Assembly: GCA_003342895.1 (NCBI GenBank)
Contig: PTFA01000085.1
Location: 1,320,480 to 1,384,479 of the forward strand
Length of the DNA: 64,000 bases
From: Casuarius casuarius
Lineage: Eukaryota; Chordata; Aves; Casuariiformes; Casuariidae
Direction of reading: 5' to 3'
Of the stretch, positions 12,901 through 28,085 are shown piece by piece (position 1 is the stretch's first letter; each line of letters begins with the position of its first letter). The notes beneath the pieces are model-generated. The model made no database searches. It was not told the DNA's origin and saw only the letters and a program-made list of their open reading frames with translations. Made by a program: the position numbers and the translations under genes.

Positions 12901-15900
12901 AGTTTGCTCTCCACCTGGCAGATCTTCCTCACAGTATCTATTTAAGCATTATCCATAGGGCAGCAGAGTTTCAAGGAACGATAAAAGCTTAGAGTAGAGC
13001 TATGAGAGAAAAAGTCCCAAAGAGAATTTAAAGCAAGAATACGCTACTGCATTATATGATTTAATCTATAGTATATTCACATGGAAATACATTTGAACGG
13101 AAGAATTGATCTCGATGAGAATATGGTGGCATATACTTCAGCTGACATTAAAGAAAATTGCACCAATACGCTAAGAAAAAAAAAATTAAGTACAACTTTA
13201 AATTCACTGCATAAATAGCTTCAAGGAAGGAGCCTTCTTCACTGCAGAGTGCATCTCAGATAGCTGCAACCAGCAGCATCTGTTCTTTAACGCCTTTAGA
13301 CCACAAGTTTTAGACATCTGCCTCCAAGAAGGTTGAAACATAGGCCTGTTGGGGACAGCCAAAAGAAAATTGCTTTTGCCCGTACATAATCCAATCCCAA
13401 CTGCAAAGACAGCAAATACAATGAAATGCTATAATGAAGACAGTACGTTACAGAGATGGTCTGGTGCAAAAGGCGCTATGCAGCTGAGAACTTGCAAAGC
13501 AACGACTCCTTAAATGAATTTGTTCTGAGGCTCTATGATGATTCTTTAGTGAATGACTGAATTACTGCATACAGCAATTAAGCCAATATAAAGGGTTTCT
13601 AAATGTACTACAGTACAAAACATCTGACTCTTCAGAATTTATCCGACTCCAAAGGACCAACAGATGAATTCTGACTGAAGTGAAGTTTCTGTAATACTTG
13701 GCCATTTACGAAATGAAGGACAATTTTAAATGTTGTCCCAAGGGTCCAGAAAGGATTGGGCATAAATCTATAGCTATAAAGTAACTATAAAGCATTATAA
13801 TGTTTTTATAATATTCTGTTGTTATTTTTTAAGCAAAGCTGGCTTTCCATCCTGTGTCCTCAATACAGTAGTTATTTATTTTACAAATTAATCTCCAGCA
13901 GACTAGTCTGTGCTCTTCACACTATTTCACATCCTCCATTCCCATGATATCTAACTGCACCACGAAAACCCTTCTGGTGTTCTGCATAGTACATGCAATC
14001 TTCTACAGAGGTGCTCTCTCCCTCCAACTGTTTTCTTCCTGAAAGTTAGGAAGAACATGAACACCTGGCAGCTTTCCAAGATGGTCAGTAGAGTTTGATT
14101 TGGTCAGACCCAAGGGATACAGGAGTTCCACTACAAAATTCTATTTCAAGACCCCTCACGTTATTCATCCTTCCTAATAGGTGAATATCTTGCACTATCG
14201 CATGAGGAAAAAACCCAAACTGTCTTTTTGTAATATCATATTTCATTAATAACAGTGTTATTATGCCTGTTGTAGGACTAAAATAATAAAAATGGTTAGA
14301 TGGTTATAATAATAAAACCAACTATTTAAGTTTTTGCTCTGAATAGGAAAAGCTCAGAGAAAAGGACTATAAATAAAAGATGGGGCAGAGAAAGAGACAG
14401 ACGGCATCTCTAGATTTCTTACAACACTTGAAAATACTTGTATGCTTCTAAAATACCGTAAATTCTTTTTTCTGTACTGAAACTCGAACTACTCAGTTTG
14501 TAGACATAAACCATTCTAATATGCGCTTCCATTTTGCTGAACACTGCAGTATGTTGTAATGCTCAGCTCACCGTCACGTCTCTTTCCTTTATTAGGCTTT
14601 GCTCTCTTCCTACACTTTGTTGTGGTTGCCATTGCCTCTCAGAAACGAGGGAGAGATTGGCCGTAAAGGGTTACCATCAGCATGCGGTTAGTAGTTATAA
14701 TGGTCATACCTGAAGTACAGCAGTTTATCTATGATCTCAGTAACACACCAATGTAACAGTGGCACTAATATATGTTTCCCTTCTTGACTCGGACATATTT
14801 TATTGAATATTACAGCAAGCTACTCCATTACTATTTTCATGAAGATGTTAAGCCCCACAGTAAGCATCCAAAATTTTCTTGAATATGCTGATTTCTATCT
14901 ATTTCTGGGATGCAGAATTGGGCATTTGAGTAGCAGCAAGACTGGCAAAGCAGTATCTTAAGAGCTACAATGATCTGCTCTGCTAATGACCCTCACAATA
15001 AACAATGATGGAATACCCCTGACTTGAAGGACTGTAACAGTATGAAAGTAGTCATTAGTTTCTCTCAAAAAATTCATTCAAAAAGGTCTTTAGCAGGTGA
15101 TTTACACACAAGATTGCAACCCTGTCTAAAATAAAGAGATGTGTAAGAAAGAGAAGTAAAGAGACTGACAATCTATCCATTGCAGTCCATTAGGAAAACC
15201 ATAATATAGAGTAGGACAAAAATAAGCTCTCTAGTTGCTTTCAGCCTGTTTACACAATAGATCCTAACAGAGCAGCCTATTCACCTCTCCTTGTGGGAGT
15301 ACAAATTCTTTTAACGTTAATGATGCTCTTGGCTTACAAGAGATAATTATCAAGGGATACACATTCATAAATAGTGCATAAATAACAGTCATTTTCAAAT
15401 TCTAGGACTTTCAGATACTTTGCCTTTATTTATTTTTTAACCACATTTAAGCAACACTGCTTAAAACTCGCACTAAATCTACATTAATGCTCAAGATCTA
15501 GAAAGCTGGTATACAAATGAAGTCTCTCAATCATTAGGCTGGCCAGCACCATGAGGTTTCTAACTGATGCAGTCTTCTTTAAGGGACAATCAATGGCAGA
15601 TTTGCAACAGTGACCGTTCACTTACTTACAACAGACTGATTTAAGACTTCTATTTCTATCTGTTTTAATACTGAATTTCATGGTTTTTGACAGCTTTAAA
15701 CAAATACTTAACTTTTTCATATTTTTTCATTATGAGAAATATCTTTAAGATGATAAAAAGCAGAGAAAATTACTGCCTGAGCTGCTGAAAGTGACTGTTG
15801 AAGCAAAACAATTATTCTATTATAAATTAATAATGCAATTCATCTATAATCTATTATTGAGTGCTTGAAGAATAGTTTGTACTCAAGTGGACTGAAATTC

Positions 15901-16860
15901 TCTCTAGAACCCATTTACTGAAGAAGATAAATTTAAGGGTAGTGTCACACTTTGAAAAATGTTATTTTATTGGCTGTAATTTTTCATGGTACCTGTGGGG
16001 ACTAGATGACAGCTCAACACTGCAATTGTCCTTCATGTTGATATCCTTTTTTTAGTTGAAACTATCCTGGGAATATACTAAAAGTGATTTATTTGTCCCT
16101 GGACCTGTAAAAGGTTTCAGGCAGGTGAAATGGATGTACGGCTAGTTGAGGAGAAATAAGAAATGAGCCCAGCATACTTAGTTAGCCAGAAACTAGCAAC
16201 CAGTGGGGAATATTTAATCACTTCACATTACAACCAGGTAAGACTTCTGATGGCATTGTCTCCTTGCTGCGTGCAAAGCCCAGCCAAGCCAGAACCAGCA
16301 GCTCACTGTTTCAATAATGCTATGTCCTTTGGCATCTATTTTACAGTGTCGTTCTCAGAAGCCAAAGAGCGTGCTGCGTGTGCTGCTGTGACTAATTTTC
16401 CAAATGAAATAAACCTCTCATCTTAAATTTTACTGAGAAGTAATAGTCAATGTTCTCTACTGATGGCCGGTGAAGCTCCTGGTTCAACAAATCCAGCTAA
16501 TTTTAAGATACAGAGCCTGTACTTGTTACCATACATCGGGCAAACCTACTTAGCTGCAGATCTGTAATTCTGTATGAACCCTCCTGACTACTGGGACAAC
16601 TGGTACAACAGCCAGTATCAGAAAACATTCCCTCAGCCATAGCAAGCAAGATAAGGGAAAGAAAAGAAAGGCTATAAAGTCATATTTGAACCCTCTAAAC
16701 ATTTGAGCAGGCACGTGCTTAAAAAAAAAAGCACATAAGCCCATATACTTTTAATTTAAGTAGGTCAAACATTATTACTATTTAATGAAATTCAGCCTTT
16801 TGGGCTCTAGATTTTAGAAGTACTGAGACTACACACTGCAGTTTATCTCAGGCAGAAGAC
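12901..16860. other. AT-rich DNA, no gene seen
   Basis: No gene or identifiable element. The sequence is evenly AT-rich with stops in every frame. One acceptor-like site follows a pyrimidine tract near 14640, but no matching donor defines an exon. Most likely intronic or intergenic. Confidence 0.6.
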
Positions 16861-16930
16861 TATGGGGCTCAGAAAGATCAAAGCAATCTGCCTAGATACA
16901 ACCAAACGCAGGATCAGATCTTTGCTTGAG
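16861..16930 (-). repeat. MIR-like SINE fragment, antisense
   Basis: The + strand reads gggctcagaaagatcaaagc, then a cctagatac segment and a block ending in aggatcaga. This matches, with decay, the reverse complement of the MIR core (gaggctcagagaggttaagtg, then gcccaaggtcacacag, then gggattcgaaccc). Only the core is visible. Confidence 0.4.
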
Positions 16931-19900
16931 AAATGACAGTAGTTGGAAACTGTCTGCTGATTTGATTCTCAGCAGGTAACTCGCTAACATTAGTATTCAG
17001 AATCAACAAAATCCACCTCTTATTGTTAGTGAAAATACAAAAAAATGGAACAAGTTTCCACAGAATTTCCTTGCTTTTGGGCTGCTCAATTTATTGCACC
17101 ATGTGTAGATGAAGAAATTATCTACTGAACAGGCCTTATGCACAAGCTTTGCTCCTCTCAAATTCAGTTATTATTGACTAGATTATTCAAGCAAAGCATC
17201 CCCAATGGCATTGCGCTATTCAATTATTTTAAAGATGAGTTATGCAGGCCCACTCTAGAAACATGCAGGTTTTGAAATAATGCGCTCAGATAAATACTGC
17301 TCACAGCATGATTTAAACTGAAACAAAAATACTTACGAAAACAAGAATAGCTTTTGTTTGAAAAGTACAAATGCTTAAATGTTTCAGTTACCACGTTCCA
17401 CCTCAGAGTGCTGCACTTCAGTAGCATGCATAGCATTTCTTTAATGTACACGTATGAAATTAAAAAGATACTGCAAGACTTAACTAATTAATATATTTTA
17501 AAGTTCTTTGGCTGAAATTTGGCTATACTGTATTCCTTGGATGAAAGTCACTACAGAGATGTAAAGAATTAAGACATTTTTAACAAGACAGAAAACATTC
17601 CATTTTTGAGCAGCATACAGCATCATACTTGCTACAAACCATGAGCCCTTTCCCACAGGTATGGCATAAGTGCCCTTTTACAAACAGGTATTTTTCACAT
17701 TTATTTATGCAATGTCAAGTATGACATCTACTATAATATGCACAGTTTGTGGAAGGAGAACAGCAGTCTTTATACATGTTGTAAAGTACATTCTGGGTAG
17801 GTTCTTGTATGAAAACGATGAAATTATACCCTGTTTGTAATACATTGACACTTGTCTGTCCAAACTCATTACTTTGGCTAATCTCCCCAGAACATTCTCC
17901 AAACTCATTTTGGAAATACATTTCAAATATTGAATGCTCATGTTCAGAGAATGTCAACTTATTCCTCATTTGTTTTGGTTCAAAATATTCTCAAGTTATT
18001 GAATCATTTTATTCTTCAGAAAAGTTTTTTGTTGCTGAGGGAGAAATATGTATTTTCATTATAAGTTACCATAAAATTATCTCTTCTTATAAAATCCACT
18101 CAGATGCAGCCTTCAGTCTTTGAAAACAATAAAGCATACTAAAAATACTAAGAAAGAGAAAAATTGTTACCTGGTTAAAGTATTTGTTACTACAATTTAA
18201 GATATTTCTATTTATGATACTGACAAGGTAAGCTTGAGTATTATTAGGTTTTGGTTGGTTTTTCATGCTTTTGTTCTTAATTTTCAGTGCTACCATTATA
18301 AAATGGAAGCCAATAGCTTTGTGACCAGGACAGTGAAAGGCACTCCAACATTTCCATTAATTTCTTTTTTAATATGGTAGCTTCATTAACCAAACTTTAT
18401 TGCTGCCAAATAATTCTACATTATAAAAACTTAGTCATACAGATCCATAAGCAAACACTATTTATTTTTGTCTTTAAAATCAAAACAGTTTTCTGTCCTC
18501 AGAGGCAGCAATATGCACTCCAAAATTTCCTTTTTCCTGCTGTACTTGGCCACCTTCAAAATTAGACCAAGGTAATTATGTGATTAGACAAGGGAAATGA
18601 TAAGCATGCAGGTACTCATTGCAACCTTGACACTATAATAGAATACAAGACTAGACATTCCTGTCAAATTAACTCTGTAGAAGCAGTGAATTTCTGCACC
18701 CTGAGTTATTTTCAACAAAGCAAAACTAGGAAGACTGAGACATTCTGCTATAAAACCAATAGTTTAAAAATAAAACAAATGGATAAAGAACCACAGGGCA
18801 CTCTCAAACCACTAAGGTTCCATGGGTAGGATGGGTAATAATTTACCTATGGAAGTCACTATTCCTATACAGTTATACTATGTTTTTAATGACTTTTCAG
18901 AAAACATTAGATACGACATCTGAGCTGTTGGAATACTGCCTGTCTTTGTTATGATGCTCCCAGAAGCAGCGACTTGTAAGGATGGAACAATCTGGGATGT
19001 TTGTCAGTCTGATACATATCTTGATAATATTCACTCTATGCTGTTTTGAGAAGCATAGAGCTGTAATGGGAAAAGTTTTTTTGACAATAAGAGCTCGGAG
19101 TTTTGATCCAACATCGTTCAAGGCCACTCAAGCAGATTTCACGTAGTCTGCTGCTAAGCTTTTGAGTTCAGCTCTCAAGTGCAATGTGCTCTAAATACGT
19201 GACCTGCATTGAACCGCTGCCCTAGCAAGCTGTAGCTATTATTCACTTCACAATACAAAGTCTGTAGTACTAGAAGCCTAGATCTACATGATATATTATC
19301 TGCTTTATGAACACCACTTGCTTTAAGAGACCACAGCCATCCAAACTATGCACAATACCATTTATCAACTACACCTCACGAAGACATTTTTCATGTCCTC
19401 CACCTCTTTTTCACCTAGATACATTCCTTAGGCTGAACAAGAAGAGAAAAGAGAGCCTTGTGTGAGACACAAACCTTTGGTGTTTTCTGTCATAGAAAAC
19501 TTCTCTGCTTAACTCCCATTCCTTCCCCGACCGGGCTGAATTACAATCCCTGTCCACTGTTATCAGTCTTTATATGCCCTATGTAATTAATAGTCTATGG
19601 ACTGACTCAATGAACTGGGAAGTAATTACTAGTAAAGGGAGAAATGTATCTCTAAACAAATGTAACATTAGTTCATCTCAAGTGCTTTTTCCTTGATCCC
19701 AATGTAACCTTACAGCTGCAGAATGAACTAATTGACTGTTCCATTAGAGATTAAGGACAGATTTTGTGGTTTCCTAATAGAAGCTATGAATGGCACAGAA
19801 TAATTAGCTGAATCATATTTCTCCTTTTTTTTTTTTTTTTTTTATTTCACAAGACACTAATGCTTTTCCATTTTACATTTTATGACTGGGTATTTGAGGC

Positions 19901-22900
19901 CATCTTGTAATGTAAAGACAATCAAATATTTATTCTCAGACGAATAAAGAAAAGATGCTTTCTTGACACACTGGCATACTACAGCTGTTCTGTTCACAGA
20001 ATAAACAGCTCAGCCTCTAACGATGAGGTTACGGAGGCATACAGATATATATAGAAGATAATACTACATGAAAGGAAGCATTAAAAAAAATTCATCACTA
20101 TCACTTCACAGGCAACCACTGTAAAAAGACAAAGTAAATTCTTGCTTTGTTCTGGTCAGGGTAAGGCAAATTTTGAATGAGCAGGGCAAAAGAAAGAACA
20201 CTAAGACTAGCGATGAAATTGATCCACTCAATTTTATAAATAGAGGTTTGTGTTTGAAGGGATCTTCTGAAATATTTATTCCAAATTCTTTCTCATTCTT
20301 ATATATTTCAGTATCTGAACTGATGCATAAAGTAACATCCAGACAGTAATCTGGATGTCAAATAATGTGATATGGACCAAAACAGCCATCCAAAAGAAGC
20401 CTTCATACTTTTTTTGGTCCATCCCTCACCAGGAACTCCTTTTGCATCAAGCACTAATAAGAATGCAATCATTCCCTCCATGACGGTGAAATTGTTTAAG
20501 GCTCCAGCAGTCTAAGCGAGTTTTTGAGACAAAGTATGTCATCTCAAATCTCTGCATTTTTTCTAATGATCTCTGATAGCTTGTATTTCTGGACAAGGGC
20601 ATCTTTTCACACATGTTGGCTGTATTCCAGAAAGAGGAATCCATTTCTCAACATGAGGTCACGATAATTTGGTACTGAAGCCAAGTTAATCAGAGAAATG
20701 TCACTGCTCCACTTAAGCAATCCATAAACTAGAAACACTCAGCATTTTGCTTTGTACTTGATGTGAAATATACACCCAAAATTTTGCAGACAGGTCATAT
20801 TCTAGATGTCAGATTTATGTTACCAAGCACCGTGTGGTGAAGAATTAATTTTTCTCCAAAAAAGTACTGTAGGCATGAGTTCATTCTACAGCTTATCATG
20901 TTTGCACATCTGTCCTGAAATGCAGAGACCACATGATCAGGTGTCCCTAACTAGAGCTAACTGTGTCAATACCACAAAGGAAAACTAAAACAAACCAAAG
21001 TGAACCACTGCTAGCACAGTGAAAATCCATCTTTCAAGCAAGCCATTTTTCAGGGAGTATGATGTTCAACATACTGTCCTTTTTAGTAGGAAAAGATTTG
21101 GGGCCTTTCCTATATTCAGGATAGCCAAATTCTCCTGCTGTAGATGACTTTCATATACTATTTAAAAAAATCAGTACATCTCAACTTATACACTAACCCT
21201 TTCAAGCCACACACTTTTTTTTTTTTTAAATGCTTATCCTCAGTGTTTCACATTATGATCCTTCTAGTACACTAACAAAGAATCATTCAATAGCAGATTA
21301 ATAAGCTGCCTTTCTTTCATATTGAGGTGTGGGGGAACTAATGAAATTAAAAGGAGAAGTAGGGAGTACATTATTTTCACAGTGCCATAAATTCTGTCCT
21401 TCCCCTTGCACCTTAATAAACATAGATGTGACATCTTCCTGTTGGGCCAACTGTTTAAGAGGCAAAATGCATTTCCCAAAGCAGAAGCTATAGATATAAG
21501 CTTGATGTTTCTCTGCTGCATGGTGAGAAAGAATTATTCATGGGAACATATGGATTTTTTTAATGAAGTTTGACTAAAAGACTCATTGGGCAAATTGTGA
21601 AAAACCTGCCTTCAAGGATATCTTCTCTGTCGCTCATCAATGGGCCTGATCTTCTTTGAGACAACTGTAGGCAGTACAAACTACCTGCTAAATACTAAAA
21701 GAATGTGTGTAAACTAGTCCAAGACTTTTCAGTGCTAAATTATGTTGAAAAAAGGAAAAAATTTCACAATCTCCCCTGAAGACAGTTTTAACAGATGGCC
21801 CAGAAATAATTAATATTTTGGTAATAGGATCTTACCATTTTCATATGGCCAACATAGGGAATAGAAAACTAGCTGTAAAAACAGCAAGCTTCTCTTCTCG
21901 AAGGAATTCTTCAAAGGGAACCTGTTTCCTGATCTTCAGGAGAGGAAAAAAGCATCAAACAAGAATTTCAATATTTTGCAGAATTTTGTTGTACCAGAAC
22001 TCCAGCTTTCTTTTTAGGTTAATCAAACCTTTGAGGGTTTAAAGTCTTTGGTTTTAGTAGTTTAGCAACTTCCTGCTGCTTTATAAGTACCCATTTGATG
22101 TACACAAATCACCCTGCTTGTAGCAGAAGTTGCAATGTCAACAGCCTGCCTAAAGCTTTAGGCTTAGGCCATTGCTTCTTTGGTAATCTCCCTAACTATT
22201 CTTAGGTTTAGATTTAAATTATGATATTGCAAAAACATTTTCTTGTGCTTTTAATATTGTTATCCAACACTTCTTATGCAGGGTTGTACTACAGTAAATT
22301 TATAATTATATTGCTGTTCACCTTAAAGAAGGTTCCAACAGGTTTTACACTTAAAATATACAGTTAAAAGGTAAAACTGAGAAGATAAAAGATAAAGAGA
22401 AGCAATGACAGGCACATCTGTAAATTAAATAGATGACGGAATGCCAGGGAAATTATGGCCATCTGAGAAGTGCCACAGACAGGGAAGACATCTGTGAACA
22501 TTAAGCATTCTCAACAGGATGGACCAATGAGAACCGATGGAAGCAAGAGACAAAAACGGTTAAAAGTAAAAAGGGTGCAGATAACTTGAATGAAGGCAAT
22601 ACAGGGCCTCTCTTATGATCTGTCCGTTGTTCACTGCCACTTAGGTGAACGGCTTCTGTATGTGGGCACATCTATGTTCATATGAGCGAAGAATTTGAAT
22701 CTGGACATTTCTTTTTAAGTACACAATCATTTGATCCAGATGTGCAAGTAACTAATTTCACAAAGCAGGAAGCATGATCTCACAGACCAGCCTTACAGGA
22801 GACCTTGGGTGTACCAACCAAACCCAGAAGAAATTTGCTCCCATGTTCAGGTTTTGCAAATGTGCATTTAGCCATTGAACAGAACATTTGCATCTTCATT

Positions 22901-24870
22901 TGCTATTCAAGGATTGTGGATTCAAGAACATATCTGGAGTTTTGATACTGAGAACTGCTTAGAAAAAAACATGAGTTTTGTGTCATGTGCTGGAAAGAAA
23001 TATTTCAGACCTTTAACATTCCATTCTTCTACCTGAACCTAACAGAATTAGGTATCAGTACTTTTGAAACCAAAACACCTATGACAGATAGCCAAACTGA
23101 AAGTTTATCCAGGATGCTCTTTACTTTTCTTCAAAAGAACTATGAAAGCTTAACCAAATCCATTAAAAAACAGAAACAAAAAATATTTTTTCCAGTGTTC
23201 AATGCTGATTCATTGAAATTAACCTTTAGTTAAGGTTAGAATACTATAAAGTTATGCAGGTACTTATACCCTTTAAATTTGAAGAACTGATTCTTTCCAT
23301 TTTTCTTTATTTTCTTTATAATAGAAATAGGAATAAAAAAGTATGACTTCCTTATTTATTCCTGTTTAGATTTTCATTTTAAGTCTGATTAATCTTTATT
23401 ATATTATGAAATATGTCAGACTTGGTTTTAGTACAAATACACATTTTTTTAAAATCTATCAACAGATGTAGAATTTCCTTAATTCTTGCCTGAATATAAT
23501 TAATCAAAAGTACTTGTTATAATGTGGCAAAACAAACCAACCACAAGTGTGGAAGGTTTTCTAATTTCTTTTACTCTTCCAATAGAAAAAAAAAGATTCT
23601 TTAAAGCTAAAAATACTGTGGAAACGCATGGAAAATTAGACACATTGTGCTGGGGAAAGAGAATTAAAAGGTAACAATGTATTCTTGGGCTTCAAATATA
23701 ACTAAAAATAGCATACAATAATAATGACAATGAGGAATAATATTTTGATAGACTTTAAGCCAATGAAATTCACATCTGCCAGCGACAAATACCCATAAGG
23801 TTGGAGATGACCAAAAGTTTGCTTTGAATTAATTATAGTATTAAATATGTCAAAATCCTCAGACTTGTGTTGTTTTTCACCATTGTGTTGTGAACACCTG
23901 TGACTTGACAACCCATTTATTTGCATTTTGGGAGACCTACCAGTTCAAACCTAATACTCTCAGGATACATACTCCCATGAATAAGAAAGATAACAAGAAG
24001 CAAGCCACACATCTACTGCACTTATTAATAGCTTGGTGAAGACCATGGACAAAGGCAAAGGAATTAAGGAATGCAAAAGGTGCTTCTGGATTTATGATTA
24101 TGGGTTGAATATGGAAAAAGCAGCCCTGTGTGCTGAAATAATATTAACACACCTTTAAAGTAAAGTCCAAGAAGAAATCACAGGTCAAAATTTCATTCCT
24201 CATCCAGTTCTTTATACAGTTCAGGACCAAAGTCTGACCACAATCAGCCACTAGGAAGTCCAGCGCTGGGAAGAAGAAGGGAGCAGGCAGGAGGTGTAAA
24301 TCCATAGGAGCTGACTCTTGAGCCAACACCTTCCAACTCATGACCACAGGAAGTTAAGGCCAGGCTTTGCACTCTTCCCTTACCACTGAGGATCACTTCC
24401 TTTACTCTCAGAAGGGCAAACAGGTCATGCAGACCAACGTGCACCATTGGGAAGCCAGGTTTCATTCTCAGGAGAATACTAAACCCAAGATGACTTTAGG
24501 GAGTTCTAAATAAACAAGACATGACGAAACTTAAAACTAACAGGAGCACCTAAATGATGGAAATCTCTAAGTCCTAGCTGCAAATGTGGCTTATGAAAAT
24601 AGACCAGCACTTTGTTTTTTTGGCTTATATTAAATACCAAAACCACAAGAGGAGCTCAACAGTATCAACCAATTTAGATCACATCTTCTAAGCTGTTTGA
24701 TAATGCATTTCTCCCCTAGTCTTTTACTATCATAAAATGGTTTCTTAGTCTAAGTGCCCCACAAATGCAGACAACACACAAAATTCACACTATTTCTTAA
24801 TGCATTACTTCTGCTTAACCAGAGATTATTTGCTTTTACATTTTAACTGTCTTAATTGTTTTCTTGCCAG
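16931..24870. other. AT-rich DNA, no gene seen; possible conserved non-coding block
   Basis: No gene is supported. Poly(T) runs lie at 19825-19843 and about 21211-21226. The part at about 19580-19820 is rich in TAAT/ATTA words (taattaatag, agtaattact, aactaattgac, ataattagctg) and has the look of a conserved non-coding element, but this is an impression and cannot be shown without an alignment. A gene-sized open frame is absent on both strands. Confidence 0.55.
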
Positions 24871-25001
24871 TTGGTGACTCTTGCACATTAGAATTTGATG
24901 CACCTGGTGATTTTAATCACCATTACTTTTGTTTTAAGAGAGCATCCTAGAGAAAGACCAGCAAGCTGGAATGATATAAACAAGTTCAGTTTGTATGTAA
25001 G
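24871..25001 (+). other. exon-like segment with strong splice sites but no open frame (possible lncRNA or poison exon)
   Basis: The left boundary is a good acceptor: a pyrimidine tract ttgttttcttgccag ending at 24870, with a branch-point-like ttttaac about 25 nt upstream. The right boundary is a near-consensus donor, taag followed by gtaagtc, at 25001/25002. The 131-nt segment between them has stops in all three frames; the longest readable part is frame 3, about 25 codons before a TAG. If spliced into a coding transcript it would truncate it. It could equally be an exon of a long non-coding RNA or a pseudo-exon. It contains a 7-bp-arm inverted repeat at 906-921 past 24 kb. No neighbouring exon can be tied to it. 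Confidence 0.25.
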
Positions 25002-28000
25002 GTAAGTCTTTGGTTTTATTAGCTCAAGCAATATTTGCACTTTGATCTTTAGCGCTAAACACAGGATGAAAAATACAAAAACAATGTCTTCTCACATAAA
25101 CAATTACCTGGACTGAGAGAATTATTATTTTTAATGTAAATCTTTGGTAGTTACATAAATAGTAATGCCACAGTCTTTGCCATACAGGAAAATAATCTAC
25201 AGTGAGACTTTCTTAGGGTCTCACCAAGCATTTAGTCCGAATCTGAAAGCTAGGATCTTGGTCACTTCAGCCAGGCATGAAAGCCAGTATGAAACCAAAA
25301 TATCTGTGACTGTTCATCATGGGTGGCTGGAATATTGAGCAACTGCTAAGCCACTCAGCAAAAGCCTCAGTGAAGTAACAAATGTCTATTCTGATTGGGC
25401 TTTTATTATTGAAAAAAATCTGTAATAATGGCACAGAGGTGGCAATTAATATTCAAAGGAGGTCACTGTTTGGTTCTTTGGCTTTAGATTGTTATGTCAG
25501 GATGTCTTTATCATGGAAATTATCCCTAGCTGTAAATAATTTACTGTATTTTGTTGCAAATTCCAATCCACATTCTTTGCCACGAGAAACTATTTGCTCT
25601 TCAGACTTCAAGTTCAAACAGGACAGTATCTGTCACAGTAATCGCTTCTCAGGTCACTGACAAATCCAAGGTACGAATGAAATTTAGGATATTTAATGTC
25701 ACTCACTCTAAATTGCCCCCAAAATGTGAATTTTTAAAAGTTTTGAAGGAACTTAACTAAAGAGAGGAAAGCAGCTCTTCAGCATGTCTCTACTACTAAG
25801 GCAAAAATTGCGTTATGCTCCACAATACAACATTACATTATGGTGTTTGACAGAAGGCAGTGTGATTTGCCACTTAAATGGTTTGGACAGTCTGTGCAGC
25901 AAACACAAACTGTGTAGCTTTAGACTAAGTACATTTATTGGAATTAAGGAAAATATTTAAATATAAATAATAAGAATAAATTAAAAATGTGCAGAAGTCC
26001 AATTTGCCTTTAAAATACAGTATTCACATCATTCCAATATGCTCTATAATTTTTACTCAAAACAGAAAAACATTATTAACACTGGTTACAGCCATGCTTG
26101 CTTTCTGTAGCAAAGCCAACAGATGAATTAACTATGGTGTCAACTACACAGACAGTTCTTCTAGATCAGGGAAGAGATAGTTTGGCAGGAGAATGATGGG
26201 AAATCATGTAAATGTGGTCCAAGATCTTTTTAGCTAAGCAGTGTGACACCTTTTTATTAGACCAAGACCATATTTGTAATGCAACCTCATTTTCTGAGAT
26301 AACTCTGTAAACTGAGCACACATGCACAACCAGGGACCCTAATCAGAAGAACTGGAAAAAATGATGGAGCTAAACCATTCTTTGTAGATTCTCAGGACTA
26401 TGGTTGCCCTTTACTTCAAAGGGCCAGTATTTGTTACTACTTTTTAGATTTTGAAAAGGGACGTATTGTTGGATATTTGAGTTGCTCATAAAAAAGCAAA
26501 AAGCAATGCAAAGACATTTCAAGAAAGTTGGTTTATCCTTCTTAACTTGCTTATCCACAGTAAAACCAGGACATTCTGATCACCTGTGCAAATTATTAGA
26601 AAATGGAGTTAAATCTAAAAGTGGACATACCTCAGAGCAAAAGGAAATGTCTTCGTGTTTAGAAAGTACAATGAAAATACAGAATCTAGTGTAAATAGAA
26701 AGCAGGATCAGTTTTCACAAACTGCTGAGCAGGCTACATAACACACTAAATGAAATCCAGACTCTCAGTACCCTGCGGGCTAGAAAGAGAACTGGAGATC
26801 CAGGAAAATTTGAATGTTCCTACTTTTTCCACAGTAAACAATTCTGATTGGCTTTTCTTCCTCATTCCTGTATGTACACGAACTTCATTAACAAACGCGC
26901 CACAAAAAGGTGCTTGAGAACAAATCGGGAATTGCTCTTTTATAACAAATCAGAAGTTACTGAGAAAATCTTCTATAAAGACTATCAAAACAAGTCCCTT
27001 AAGGATTAGTAGGAGCTAAATCCTCTCTCAAAGACAATTTTTTCAGCAACAGTAAATGGGTTTTAGTATCTGAAGATCTTAGAAAATACACTTTTCTTCC
27101 TCTCAGAATGCCATCTGAATAACACTTCATTCTTTAGAAGCACAGATTTCTATTTCTTCCCTTTTGTTTTTATACAAGCTCTACCTTTCACAGCAAATAC
27201 AGCATTTGGCAACACTTTAAAGCAACAGCATTGATTCTTTTTTATTTCACTGGTATTATCATAGGCTAGGAGAGCCTTTAGGAACATCTGCCTAACATGA
27301 ATGAAACAATTAACAAGCTTTGAGCTACCTAGGTATTTTTAAACAATAGCCCACATTATGTCTGTGAATACACCGAGAGTTAAATTTCAATTTTTTTAAA
27401 ATACATACAAATGAAAAAATCCTATTTCCCTGTCATACAAGTAAACATTTGCTCTCACTCCACAAGAAATTTTTGTGGGAGACTGATTTTAAATAGTGAG
27501 AATCTCAACACATGTCGAAGCCTCTAAAACTCACAGTTTAAGAAATTAATATTTAACAAGCTGTCAATGAAGAGCCATCATATTTATTGTCTTAAAATCA
27601 TTTGGACAAGTCTTTCATTTTGACTTGTCACTTGAGCTTACATCACTAACAGAACACAGCGTCTGTCTCTACCCACTGAGCTATTGTGAAGTAAATAACT
27701 GCAATCCATAAGCATTAGAAACAATACAAAATTTTCTCCATACACAGAGAATAGTCCAGTGAGATGTGCCAGCACGATCACATTCGCATCCACCTCCTGG
27801 ACTGTAACAATAAGCTTGCTTTTCCCAAACATTCTCATTATTGGAGTTTACAAAGCTGCTTTAGATTGTATGCTCTTAGCACTAATCAATAGAGAGATAG
27901 AAAATCACTTACATGTTTAGTTTATGAATGGACCCTCTTATTTGGCAATGTTTATGTTTCTCAAATACTGTCTGAACATTTTCCAGCACTCAATTTTCTT

Positions 28001-28085
28001 TTCATCACAATTCCTTTCCAGAATCAAATATGTAAAAGCTTCAGGTTGGCAAATTATGTACCACCACAACCATTAATCAACAGTT

